From: Bradyrhizobium sp. AUGA SZCCT0158
GTDB lineage: Bacteria; Pseudomonadota; Alphaproteobacteria; Rhizobiales; Xanthobacteraceae
Length of the DNA stretch: 64,000 nt
NCBI RefSeq assembly: GCF_018130065.1
Contig: NZ_JAFCME010000006.1
Span: forward strand, 62,001-126,000
Reading direction: 5' to 3'
The notes beneath the pieces were generated by a model that made no database searches, was not told where the DNA came from, and saw nothing but the letters and a program-made list of their open reading frames with translations. Each line of letters opens with the position of its first letter. Within the stretch, counting starts at the first letter, position 1. The translations under genes were made by a program, and so were the position numbers. Shown one piece after another: positions 18,830-28,500 of this stretch.

Positions 18830-19499
18830 CCTTGCGTCCAATCATTGACGCGCCCAAAAGAGCAATGACCAAACCCATTTTAACTCCGCCGGCTAATCTC
18901 CCAAGGCCTTAGCGTCATCTCGAAGCCTATGCCGCAGGGCTATGTCCGGTGATCGCACTTTCCATCGCGCCGATCCGGCTCAGGATCGTGAGCATGTCGA
19001 AGCAGCGCAAAGTGCCGACGAATTATCCAAGGTCTAATTGAGCACGCGAACTCCGGCGCCGTCACTGCGGTGCCTACCGATGGCATCGACGCTGCCAGTT
19101 TGAACGAAACGGCGAGTTCGGTGTGCGTCGCCGTTTTATGAGCAGCTGTCAGGCGCCCAACGCGCGTGTCTCATTCTGGCGCATTTTCCGTCTGGAAGGC
19201 AAGGCGTGCTCCCGCTGGAGGGCGTACCCCAGAGGGCGTACCCCGTTGTCCTACGATGTCGGGCCACAAGCCGGAATCGGATGTTCGATGCAGCCCATTA
19301 CAACCCTGCCGCCGGAATATTACGCTTTCGAGTCTGGTGCGACAACGTGCTTGCGGTCGCTCTGTCACCTCTGTGGCCACTTAACGGCGATGGGTTCGCA
19401 CTTCCTCTAGTTGGATTAGCCTCCTCCAGCCGTAGCCTAGACCGTCGGTCTTGATCGGACGACGAGAAAAGATAAGCAATGCCAACGAGGTTGACAGGA
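18830..19499. other. Right end of the island, no recognisable gene
   Basis: About 670 bp between the LuxR operon and the right attachment copy. ORFs here are short and look like chance frames. The one repeat seen is a tandem pair of GAGGGCGTACCCC (around 19218-19245). The promoter of the LuxR genes should lie near 18840-18950. Decayed sequence is possible but cannot be identified by eye. Confidence 0.5.
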
Positions 19500-19517
19500 C
19501 ACCCCTTCCGCCAATAT
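19500..19517 (+). repeat. Right attachment-site copy
   Basis: CACCCCTTCCGCCA at 19500-19513 is identical to the last 14 bases of tRNA-Ser at 7750-7763, followed by A (G on the left) and TAT in both. No tRNA body is attached here, as expected for the distal end of an island inserted in a tRNA gene. Confidence 0.85.
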
Positions 19518-19573
19518 TGGACGATTATCCATTCCTATCCTGGGCTCTTCATCCCTCGAGTTTGCAAGTGGCC

Positions 19574-19843
19574 ATGAGTGATCTCGAAAAAGCGACGCGC
19601 GTGCTGGACGCCTTGAAAGCCGCCGAAGATCAGCCGGCCCAACAGGCCTTGCCGATACTGAACGGGCTGGTCGGCCTGGTACAGGGAAGCGGCGAGCAGC
19701 CGCTGGAGGTCGAAGAGGCGCGCTCTGGGGCGTTCATGGCGATCTGCGAGGTCGGCAAGGCGCTGCACCGCGGTCAGCCTGCGGATCAGCTTTGGGTGGC
19801 GGCGATCGGGGCCACGGAGCGATGGATGGCCTTGACGAAGTGA
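19574..19843 (+). CDS. Small protein of unknown function
   Basis: 89 residues from ATG 19574 (MSDLEKATRVLDALKAAEDQ...). It is predicted to be mostly alpha-helical, acidic and soluble, with no signal peptide. It ends ADQLWVAAIGATERWMALTK. The frame is open upstream to 19451, but that would cross the attachment repeat, and the ATG fits the change to typical coding sequence. It is the first gene on the chromosome side of the island and converges with the aspartate dehydrogenase gene. I do not recognise the family. Confidence 0.65.
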   Translation: MSDLEKATRVLDALKAAEDQPAQQALPILNGLVGLVQGSGEQPLEVEEARSGAFMAICEVGKALHRGQPADQLWVAAIGATERWMALTK

Positions 19844-19882
19844 GGCGCCTGCCCTGCCCGTGACGACCTGATCCCGAAGCGC

Positions 19883-20695
19883 TCAGGTTCCGACGCGCAA
19901 TGCTGCGCCCTGCTTGCGCAAATATGCAATGACCGAAAGTGCCGTGATGCGGCCGGTCTTGGGGTTTTCCGAGGGAATGTTTTCTATCGTCATCGAAAAG
20001 CGTGCGGAATCCGATTCCACTTCAACGCGGTGCACGTTTCGGGTCACGGTCGGGTCGGCCCAGATCTGCAGCGTGGTCCGGTCGGGCCCAAGGCCCGCCA
20101 GCGAAAGCGCCACGGCAACATTGAGATTCGCCGGAAAGCCCTTGGCGGCGTCCCGCGCAGTGCCCTCGAAAATCTTCAAGGGCTCGGTGATGCCGGCAAT
20201 GTCGATGTTGTTTTCGACCAGATAGGGAGCCCCGGCGAGGCCGTTGAGCGGCTTTCGCGTCACCATCCTGACCGACTGGATATTGCCTTCCGCCGCGGCG
20301 GTGACGGCGTCGAGACCGATCAGCGCACCGGTCGGCACCACGATCTGGCCGCCGTTCTGCCTGGCCAGCGCAATGAGATCATCGTTCTCGAGAAGCGCGC
20401 CCACGCTCAGGACGATCGCGGTCTTTCCGCGGCTCACGAACGGGATGACAATCGATCGAACGAGCTTGCTGGGTGCGCACTCAATCACGATATCGGCCGC
20501 TGCGCAGAGCTCGTCGATTGGCAAGACGGCGGGCGAACGCTTCAACTTGGCGAGAAAATCGCCATGCTTCGCCGGGTCCTGTACCGATACCGCCGCGAGG
20601 ACCAGACCGTCGATGCCTTGATCCAGGGCTTCCACAACCTTACGCCCGATCGGACCAAGGCCGACGACGGCGACGCGCCTCGATGGGGTGGGCAT
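19883..20695 (-). CDS. nadX: L-aspartate dehydrogenase (NadX-like)
   Basis: 270 residues. A Rossmann N-terminus with VAVVGLGPIGRKVVEAL and the VIECAPSKLVR segment is followed by the DUF108-type domain with GALIGLDAVTAAAEG, KGFPANLNVAVALSLAGLGP and NPKTGRITALSVIAYLRK. This combination is typical of NAD(P)-dependent aspartate dehydrogenase, which converts aspartate to iminoaspartate/oxaloacetate and can feed NAD synthesis. An AGGGAG precedes ATG 20695. No nadA or nadC is adjacent, so the role (NAD precursor supply or amino-acid catabolism) is open. It stands between the island and the TPS locus, 142 bp from the end of the TpsB gene on the same strand. Confidence 0.85.
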   Translation of the reverse strand: MPTPSRRVAVVGLGPIGRKVVEALDQGIDGLVLAAVSVQDPAKHGDFLAKLKRSPAVLPIDELCAAADIVIECAPSKLVRSIVIPFVSRGKTAIVLSVGALLENDDLIALARQNGGQIVVPTGALIGLDAVTAAAEGNIQSVRMVTRKPLNGLAGAPYLVENNIDIAGITEPLKIFEGTARDAAKGFPANLNVAVALSLAGLGPDRTTLQIWADPTVTRNVHRVEVESDSARFSMTIENIPSENPKTGRITALSVIAYLRKQGAALRVGT

Positions 20696-20837
20696 CGTAC
20701 GAACTCCCTGGAAATCGCTCAGGTGCCCTGCATAGCATTTCTCGGACGCGCGTCGAGAATGGCAACGCGGCCAAGGTGGACGTCAGAGCATTGCCGGAGA
20801 TGTTTCGGGGCGGTTCGCCAGAATCCTGGCCGCGTGC

Positions 20838-22499
20838 CTATCCGGGCACGTTCTGCTTGGGGAACATCCGCAGGGGCCGGAAGATAAACCGGCCATAGTA
20901 TTCGTAGTGCCGCTGGGTGGAGATCGCCAGTTTCAGGGGCGTTGCATAGCTGCCCTCGAACGTCAGCGAGGGCGCCATCGTCCACGAGAAACCCACCCCG
21001 ATCGAAGCCAATTCCACGATGCCGGGGAATGTCGAGTACACCGCGCCCCAATCGGTGAACACATACGTGTCCAGGCCCTTGAGAATGGCCGACCAGTTGT
21101 AGTGCAGTTCAGCGTTGACGTAGTAGCCGCTGTCGCCGGCCACCGCATTGGTGGGATAGCCGCGCACGGTGGTCGGGCCGCCGATCGAAAAGATCTGGTC
21201 GCCCGGCAACAGCTTCGTCGGCGAATATTGCCAGCTGCCCAAGAGATTGGCGCTGAAATTGGCAGGGCCCACCACCGACGCTATCGCACTGCCGGTATAG
21301 GTATTGAAGGTTCGGTTGCCGTTCAGGATGTAATCGTGCCACTCGATGTAGTTCATCGACGGCGAGACGGTGATGGAATAATTGTTGCCGGAATTGGTCA
21401 ACGAAAACCCGCCCGTGGATCGCTGATAGCGGTCGCTGGTGACCGCGACGGTGCTAAACCGGCTTACCGTATTGCCGTCGGTCTGGGCCGCGTTGAGCAG
21501 CAGCAGCCAATTCTGGGTAACCCAGGCCGGCTGGCTGAAATTGATGGAGGCCTGGGTCGACCGCCCGGTTACGTCGAGCGCGACGAACGGTCCGTCGATG
21601 ATCTTGATCTTGCCTTGCGTGTAACTCAGGCCGACGCGGCCCCCCCAGGGGTTTACCGGAATGTTGTAGGCGACGTTGCCGTTGAGATTTCCGTCCGACC
21701 TCACCCCATAGAACGTCAGGCGATCGTCCACGCCGAACAGGCCGTGACGCCGGTAAAACGCGCCGCCCTCGAACCGGCCTGTGTTCTGGACACCCTGATT
21801 GTCGGTAAATAATTGCAGTGTATCGGTGGGTGGTTCGATAACGGCGAATTGCAGGTCGGTCAGGCCGAAGCTGGTCCCCGGCTGCAACAACGCCTTGATC
21901 TGCACGTCGTTGGTTCGATTGAACCAGATCACATCGCGGTTGAGCTTCGGCACATCGAGGACTTCACCTTCCGGCGCCTGGACGCGCGGCAGGATATAAG
22001 ACGTCGACGTCTGCTTGTTGCCCTCGATGGTGGTCTTTTGCAGACGACCTTCCGTCAGCTTGATACGAACGATCCCGCCCTTGGCATCCTGATCCGGCAG
22101 CGTCGCGATCCCTGTGACGATCCCGCGTTCGGCATAGACCGCGTTTATGTCGGCTACGACCTGCTGAAGCGTCGCGATATCGGCGTTCTTGCCGATATAT
22201 TTCTTCGCAATCTCGTCGAGCTCTTCGGGCGTGATGAACTTGGATGAATCGAATTCAAGCTTGCGCAGCAGGAATTTTGGACCACCTGGTTTCAGGGTTT
22301 GGGTCTTTTCCCGCTCGCCGCCGACCACGCCCGGGCCCTGGAGCTTGGGCGGTTGGCTCTGCCGCTCGAGTTGCTGCCGCTGGCGATCGATGTCGGTCTG
22401 GATGGCGCCGGGGTTGACCTGCGGGGCGAGCTGCGCGCGCGCGGATGCATTGCACAACAGTGCAAGCCCGATGCCCAATGCTATTGCCTGCCTACGCAT
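20838..22499 (-). CDS. TpsB-type outer-membrane transporter (ShlB/FhaC family)
   Basis: 553 residues; exports the partner TpsA across the outer membrane. It has a signal peptide (MRRQAIALGIGLALLCNASA), a Gln-rich N-terminal helix region (RQRQQLERQSQPPKL), two POTRA-like domains (about residues 70-225: FLLRKLEFDSSKFITPEELD; GIVRIKLTEGRLQKTTIEGN) and a 16-stranded barrel of ~330 residues. The L6-loop motif is present as GGPTTVRGYP. The last strand probably ends at GRFIF, followed by a 13-residue tail ending in Gly rather than the usual terminal Phe. It starts 15 bases after the TpsA stop on the same strand, so the two are co-transcribed, with the large substrate first. Confidence 0.93.
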   Translation of the reverse strand: MRRQAIALGIGLALLCNASARAQLAPQVNPGAIQTDIDRQRQQLERQSQPPKLQGPGVVGGEREKTQTLKPGGPKFLLRKLEFDSSKFITPEELDEIAKKYIGKNADIATLQQVVADINAVYAERGIVTGIATLPDQDAKGGIVRIKLTEGRLQKTTIEGNKQTSTSYILPRVQAPEGEVLDVPKLNRDVIWFNRTNDVQIKALLQPGTSFGLTDLQFAVIEPPTDTLQLFTDNQGVQNTGRFEGGAFYRRHGLFGVDDRLTFYGVRSDGNLNGNVAYNIPVNPWGGRVGLSYTQGKIKIIDGPFVALDVTGRSTQASINFSQPAWVTQNWLLLLNAAQTDGNTVSRFSTVAVTSDRYQRSTGGFSLTNSGNNYSITVSPSMNYIEWHDYILNGNRTFNTYTGSAIASVVGPANFSANLLGSWQYSPTKLLPGDQIFSIGGPTTVRGYPTNAVAGDSGYYVNAELHYNWSAILKGLDTYVFTDWGAVYSTFPGIVELASIGVGFSWTMAPSLTFEGSYATPLKLAISTQRHYEYYGRFIFRPLRMFPKQNVPG

Positions 22500-22514
22500 T
22501 GAAAACCTGTTGCC

Positions 22515-25500
22515 TTAGAACTGAACTACCGGATTGCCATTCTCCCTGGCATCCGCGAACCGATTGGCATTCCCTTTTGCACGTCCATCAAGCCCGGTGC
22601 TGTTCCAGCCCGGACGGCCGTTCTTGCGCCCTTCACGCTGGAGCTGCCGAAGCTTCCTGGCTTCCGTAAGCCCCTCAATATTCACGGCCGGTCCCGATCC
22701 GATCACCTCAACCGGCTTCGGGGTGAGCAGCGCCTCCAGTCTCGCGTTTCCGGCAAGGCCAAGCAGGTAGAACGTTTCGGCGCCGCTCTTTTGCGCCAAC
22801 CAGGCGTTGAGCGTTTCCGTGCCCTCCGTATCGTTGGCGATGTTGCGGATCGCCATCGAGCCGGTGAAGCTGCTGCAGCAGGTGTGCGAACCCACATAGT
22901 TGGTCACGGTCGCCGAGATGTCGCCATTGTAGAGAACGACGTAGCTGTCGGTGACGTTGGCGTTGCCGTTGTGGCTCATCGTGAACACGCCGCCCGGCTG
23001 GTAGAGCTGCAGCGTCGCCCAGTTCGACGGCGACGGCGAACGGTTGTCCAGCAGGATCCGTTGGGTCAGCGTCGTCAGCATCAGCTGGCCCGGCACGAAG
23101 CCGTTGACGATCGTGACGTTCGGCGCGTCGGTGACGAAGTTCGCGTCAACGACCCTGAACTGGTTCACGATGATCGTATCCGGATCGATGTTGAGATTGG
23201 CCGAGGTCGCGACGCCGCCTTTGTAACCGGTGACGTTCATGATCAGCGGGATCAATGGCGTCGATGGAATTTGCCCGCCGACGACGTTGATGGTGTTGTT
23301 GGCGGCAAGATCCAGTCGCTTGACGACGCCAACCCATTTGATGGTGAGGTCGCCCGGCGCGGACAGTGCGACCGTATTGCCCCGGATCTGATCGAGGCTG
23401 ATCGAGTCCGCCGTATCGAAACGGGTGTCGCCATTGGCATAAACCGATCCTCCCAGGATTGACCCGAAGTTGGAGCTCAGATTGACGTCACCGGCATCGC
23501 CGGGGATGCCATTGGCAGTCAGCTGCTTGAAGACGATGTCGCCATGCGCCTGCAAGGTCTGGGTGCCGCCGCTGATCGCCGTTCCCAGCGTGATCCCGTT
23601 CGCCGTCGCGGTGATGCCGAGTGCGCTGGCAGCGTTGAGGTTGGTCCAGTCGATCAGCGTTCCCTGCAGCAACGCGCCGCCGGTGACGGCCGTGAGGTTG
23701 TTGCCGGTGTTGCTGGTCGCCGCGATCAGGCTGGCGGAACCATGGGCATTGATCGAGCCGCCGGCGAGCTTGCCGGTATCGGCGTTGATGTTGACGTTGC
23801 CCGCGTCACCCGCGATGCCGCTGGTGGTGAGCTGATTGAACGTCACGTTCTGCCTGGCGTGCAGCGTTTGCGTGCCGCCGCTCTGTGCTGACGCAAGCGC
23901 GATGCTGCTGCCAGTCGAATTGACCCCCAGCGTCGTACCTGCTGTCAGAGCGGTCCAGTCGATCAGGCCGGCGGCCAGGAGCGAGGCCGAACCGGTCGTC
24001 GCCGCCAGCGTCGTGCCGGTGATGGTCGTGGCGGCCGTCAGCGAAGCTGAGCCATTGGCTGAGACCGAACCCGGCGTTGTGACGCCACCGGCAACGACAG
24101 TCTCTGCCAGGATGAAGCCGTTGGCGGCGTTAACGTTGATGTTTCCGACGTCGCTGCTGATGCCGGTGGCGGCCAGCTGGTTGAACGTGACGTTCTGACT
24201 GGCGTGCAGCGTCTGGCTACCGCCGCTCTGCGCGGTCCTGAGCGTGACGCTGCCGCCGGTCGAACTGATCCCCAACGTCGTACCCGCGACCAGCGCAGTC
24301 CAGTCGATCAGGCCGCCGGCCACGAGCGAGGCCGAACCGGTGGTCGCCGCCAGTGTCGCGCCGGTGATGGTCGTGGCGGCCGTCAGCGAAACCGAGCCGT
24401 TGGCTGCGACCGAACCCGGCGTCGTGACACCGCCGGCAACCACGGTCTCTGCCAGGATGAAACCGTTGTCGGCACTGACGTTGATGCTTCCGACGTCGCC
24501 GGTGATGCCGGTGGCGGACAGCTGGTTGAACGTGACGTTCTGGTTGGCGTGCAGGGTCTGGCTGCCGCCGCTCTGCGCGGTCCTGAGCGTGATGCTGCTG
24601 CCGGTCGAATTGATCCCCAGCGTCGTGCCCGCGGTCAGCGCGGTCCAGTCGATCAGGCCGCCGGCCAGCAGCGAGGCCGATCCGGTCGTCGCGGACAGCG
24701 TTGAACCGGTGATGGTGGTGGCCGCCGTCAGCGAAGCCGAACCATTGGCCGCGACCGAACCCGGCGTCGTGACGCCGCCGTTAACGACTGTCTGCGCCAG
24801 GACGTAACCGTGATCGGCGTTGACGGTGATATCGCCGGGATCGCTGCCGGCACCCGTCGCCGTGAGCTGGTTGAAGGTGACGTTGCCGTCGGCATGAACT
24901 GTCTGGTTGCCGCTGCTGGCGGCCGCCCCGACGACGATGTTGCTGCCGCTGGTGGTTGCCCGCGCCGTAAAGGTGCCGTTGGCGCCGGTCGCCGTGCCGG
25001 CCAGAACGCTGTTCAGCGTCAGGCTGCCGCTGCCCTGCACATCCACGCTTCCCCTGACGGCCGACAGCAGGCTCGCCTCGAGGTCAGCCAGCGCGCCGGT
25101 ATAGATGCCGCCATCGGTCGCCGTGGCGGCCAGGTATGGCGCGTTCAGGGTGATCCGCCGCGTCGATGTTCCGATGCTGTTGGCGTTGAGCGCGACCCGT
25201 GCATTGGTGCCCGAGGCCACCAGGTTGGTCTGGCCGTCGGCGTTGCTCAGGATCGCGCCCGCGGAAACGCCGCCGGCCGAAACCACGATGGAAGCCGCAT
25301 TGCCGGCCGCGGCATAGGATGCCGACGAGTTGAGCTGGCCGAGCGTGGCATCCCCGGTGGTCGCCACGGTGATTACGCCCGCGGCGTTGATGGCGGTGTA
25401 GGCGCCCATGGTGAGCGACGCCGAGGCCAGCGTCACCGCTCCGTTGGTGCTCTGGGCGACAATCGGATCGGCGCTGGTACCGGCCGTGAACGTCACCGCG

Positions 25501-28500
25501 CCGTTGACGAGCAATTGCATCAGGCCGTCACTGGTGATGTCGGCATTGATATTGAGCGCGCCAACCGGCGTCCGGAGCGTCATCGCGCCGCCGGCGGAAA
25601 GCCCGCCGTAGGTTCCGCTCGTACCGATATTCAGGTTGTCCGACGGGGCCAGGATCGTCATAGCGCCGACCGAGGTGCCAGTGATCGCGCCCGATATCTT
25701 GACCTGCAGCGGTTGGGCCGTCGTGCCGTTGAAGCCGACATTGCCACCGGCGCGCACGTCCAGCGATGCGCCCGCGATATGGACCGCGGTCCGGTCGGTA
25801 AACTGCGGCTGGGCATAGATGCTGCCGGTCGCCGCGAACTGGATCGCGCCGGCGGCGGTGACGTTGCCGAGGACAAGGTCGCCGGTGGTCTGTTTCAGAT
25901 AGATGCCGCCCTGCGCCGCCACGACCTGGTCGAGCTGGTTGGTCGACGGGTTGGCGAAAGCGATCTGGAGGGCGTTCGGATTGTTCGCCGGGTTGGTTCC
26001 GGCCGCTGGCGCCTGGCCGATGTTGCCGGTTTCCGAGATCAGGGTGAGATCCCTGATGTTGCCGGAGATTACCGGCTGATTGGCAATGCCCGCGAATATG
26101 TCGCCGACGGCGTTAAGCTTGACGTCGCCACTCACGGTCTGCACGCCGTTGGACTGTGCCGCCGTGATCGGGCCAAACGTTGCGTTGGCGATACCACCCA
26201 GCTTCAGGTCGGACTTGCTGGCCAGATAGATGTCGCTCTGCACCTTGGCGGCAACGGCGTCGATCGGATTGAGAACGACGTAGCTCTGCTGCGACACGCT
26301 CACATTATACGTGATGACACCGGTAGCCTGGTCGGTTGTCGGCGTCACCGTCAGTTGTGACGGACCGGCCGAGGCCAGCAGGGCCTTCTGTACGTCCGAC
26401 AACGACGAGGAACCCGTGCTGGTGAAGGAGAAGTCCACGGGCCTGGCCAGGTTGCCGACCGAACCGTTTGGCGCGTACAGCATGACCTGCCGGCCGCTGA
26501 CGTTCGCGGGCGTGAGTTCGCCGATCGGCGCCGGCGCCACAGCGGTGGCCGGATTGGCGGCGGCACTCACGGTGTATTTGAGCTGATCCTGCGTCCACTG
26601 CGAACCCGATGTGATCTTCGCGTAGAGCGTCGAACTGGTCGACAGCGAATAACTGAAGTTCGGATTGTACGCCGTAAGCGACACGGTCAGATCCGGCGCC
26701 GCCTGCAGGGTTGCATTCGAGGCAAGGTTGGCGCCGAACAGCGTCGTGAGCCCATTCGTAAGCTGAGTCTCCGTCTTGATGCCGAGCAGATACTGGGCCT
26801 TTTCAAACCGCGTTTCCGCCTCGGTCTTCATCTGAGCCGTCGTGACAGCAGCGGGATCGATGTCGAGCTTGCCAGCGACCTGGGCCCTGAGCACGGTGGC
26901 TCCCAGCGAGGTGAGCGCGTACGTGCTGCCGTCGGCAAACGCCAGATTCCGCAGCTGCCAATAATCGTTGTAGGCCGCCTTGATCATCGACTCGTAGGCG
27001 GTCACGGAAGCCGCCGCGGAGCCGCTCACCAGGTTGAGGCTGGTCCAGACATCCTGAAGGTGCGCGCTCTGCTCGGCGGTCAACCCGCCAGCCGACAGGC
27101 CGTTGAGGATGTTGGCGGTGGCACCGTCGGATGCGGCGGCCGCCAGGAAGACTCCTCCGCCAGACGAAACCTTGCCGAGCCTGAGATCGCCGGTCGATTG
27201 CACGATGTAGGTACCGGTCGAGGACGTACTGTTGAGAAGCCCGCCATCGACGCTGCCGTTGATCAGGGTCGTCCCCGTGGCCTGGACCACCAGCGGGTTG
27301 ACGTTGGTGAGAACCGTTGCCCCGTTGCTGACACCTGAAACCGCGCCGATGGCGCCGCCCGTCGAATTAATCTCGATCGATTTGCCGACCACGACCGGGT
27401 TGGCGACGTTGTAGGGTGAACCCGAACTGATGTCGCCGGTCGCCGACAGGAATATGTTTCCTTGCGGCGCGTTGCCCGCGATTGCCGAATTGGCCTTCAC
27501 CTGACCGATCACCAGCGATCCCTGCGCGGCAATGGCGATGTCACGGTCGATCGATGTTGCGTTCAGCCTGCCGCCATAGACCTGAACCGGCACCGGCGTC
27601 TTCGTCCCCGCGAGCGAGCCGATACCGCCATCTGCCCTGAGCGTGACGTTGGTGCCGGAAATCAGCGGATTATTGGCGGTCGCACCGACCGTAATGGACG
27701 AATTGGCGCCCGTCGCGGTGACGGTCGTTGCGCCCTGCAGATTGTTGATCGGTCCATTGATCACGATGCTGGCGTCAGATGTCACCGCCACCGAGCTGGA
27801 ACCGCCGCCGTTGATGTGGATGCCGATGTCGTAGGAAGCCTTGACGGTGTTCGTCAACGTCAAGGTCAGGCGGTCGTAGATCTGCTGGTACCAATTGTAC
27901 TGTTTGAGGCTGCCGCAGCATGCACCACTGCCGGTGTTGAAGTTGTTTGAATGGTAAGCGCCGGTCGCCGTGACGACTTCCTGGAAGTTGGCGGTCTGCA
28001 ACTGTCCGGTCGCAACGCCGTTGACGACCTGCTGCACGTTCGAGACGAGGCTCGTGGTCTGTGTGTAGGGATAGGTCGGCGAGTTGGCCGAGACGCCGCT
28101 GAAGGTCCAGCCATAGTCCGCGGCAGTGCTGGTGACGGGACGCGTCAGCGTCGCGGTGTCGACCCATTGATAATATTGGTTGGCCTGCGGCTGGTAGACC
28201 ACGCCCGAGGTTCCGCTGAGGCCGACCAGCATCCCCGAATTGTAGCCGCTCGCGTTGACGCCTGCGGTCCGGTAGGTGCTGACCTGCTGTCCGCCAGGCG
28301 CCGCGGCGTTGTAGACGTACCAGGTGGTCTGCTGCTTGAGCTGGTCGACGATCTGGATGACGCTTGCGGCGCTGACGCCGGTGTTAATCGTGTTGGTGAC
28401 GAGCGTTGTCCCGGTCGTGTTGTTGACGGTGATCGTGCCGGCGCCGCCATTGACGATGATGTTGCCCTGCGACGTGCCGCTCGTGGACGTGCTGATGATC

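Larger units (their letters stand above)
7764..19513. mobile_element. Putative genomic island in tRNA-Ser, ~11.75 kb
   Basis: Bounded by the tRNA-Ser 3' end at 7750 and an exact 14-base copy at 19500. Contents: a resolvase-like remnant next to the left end, a small exported protein, a giant RTX exoprotein, three LuxR-type regulator genes (one decayed) and ~650 bp of apparently non-coding DNA at the right end. All genes are on the minus strand. No intact integrase, transfer gene or origin is present, so it is probably immobile now. The island call rests on the direct repeat and gene content; a comparison with an uninterrupted tRNA-Ser locus in a relative would settle it. Confidence 0.75.

Noticed and set aside
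19218..19245. Tandem GAGGGCGTACCCC pair as a regulatory iteron
   Set aside because: Only two copies and no gene nearby that it would obviously serve; could be chance.
23400..24915. Regular repeats considered as CRISPR or satellite DNA
   Set aside because: The period is ~345 bp, the repeats are in frame and encode beta-repeat protein; no short direct repeats with unique spacers.
24810..26360. A 516-codon plus-strand open frame, and many shorter ones, across the TpsA gene
   Set aside because: Shadow frames of a GC-rich 18-kb coding sequence; no recognisable motif or start signal.
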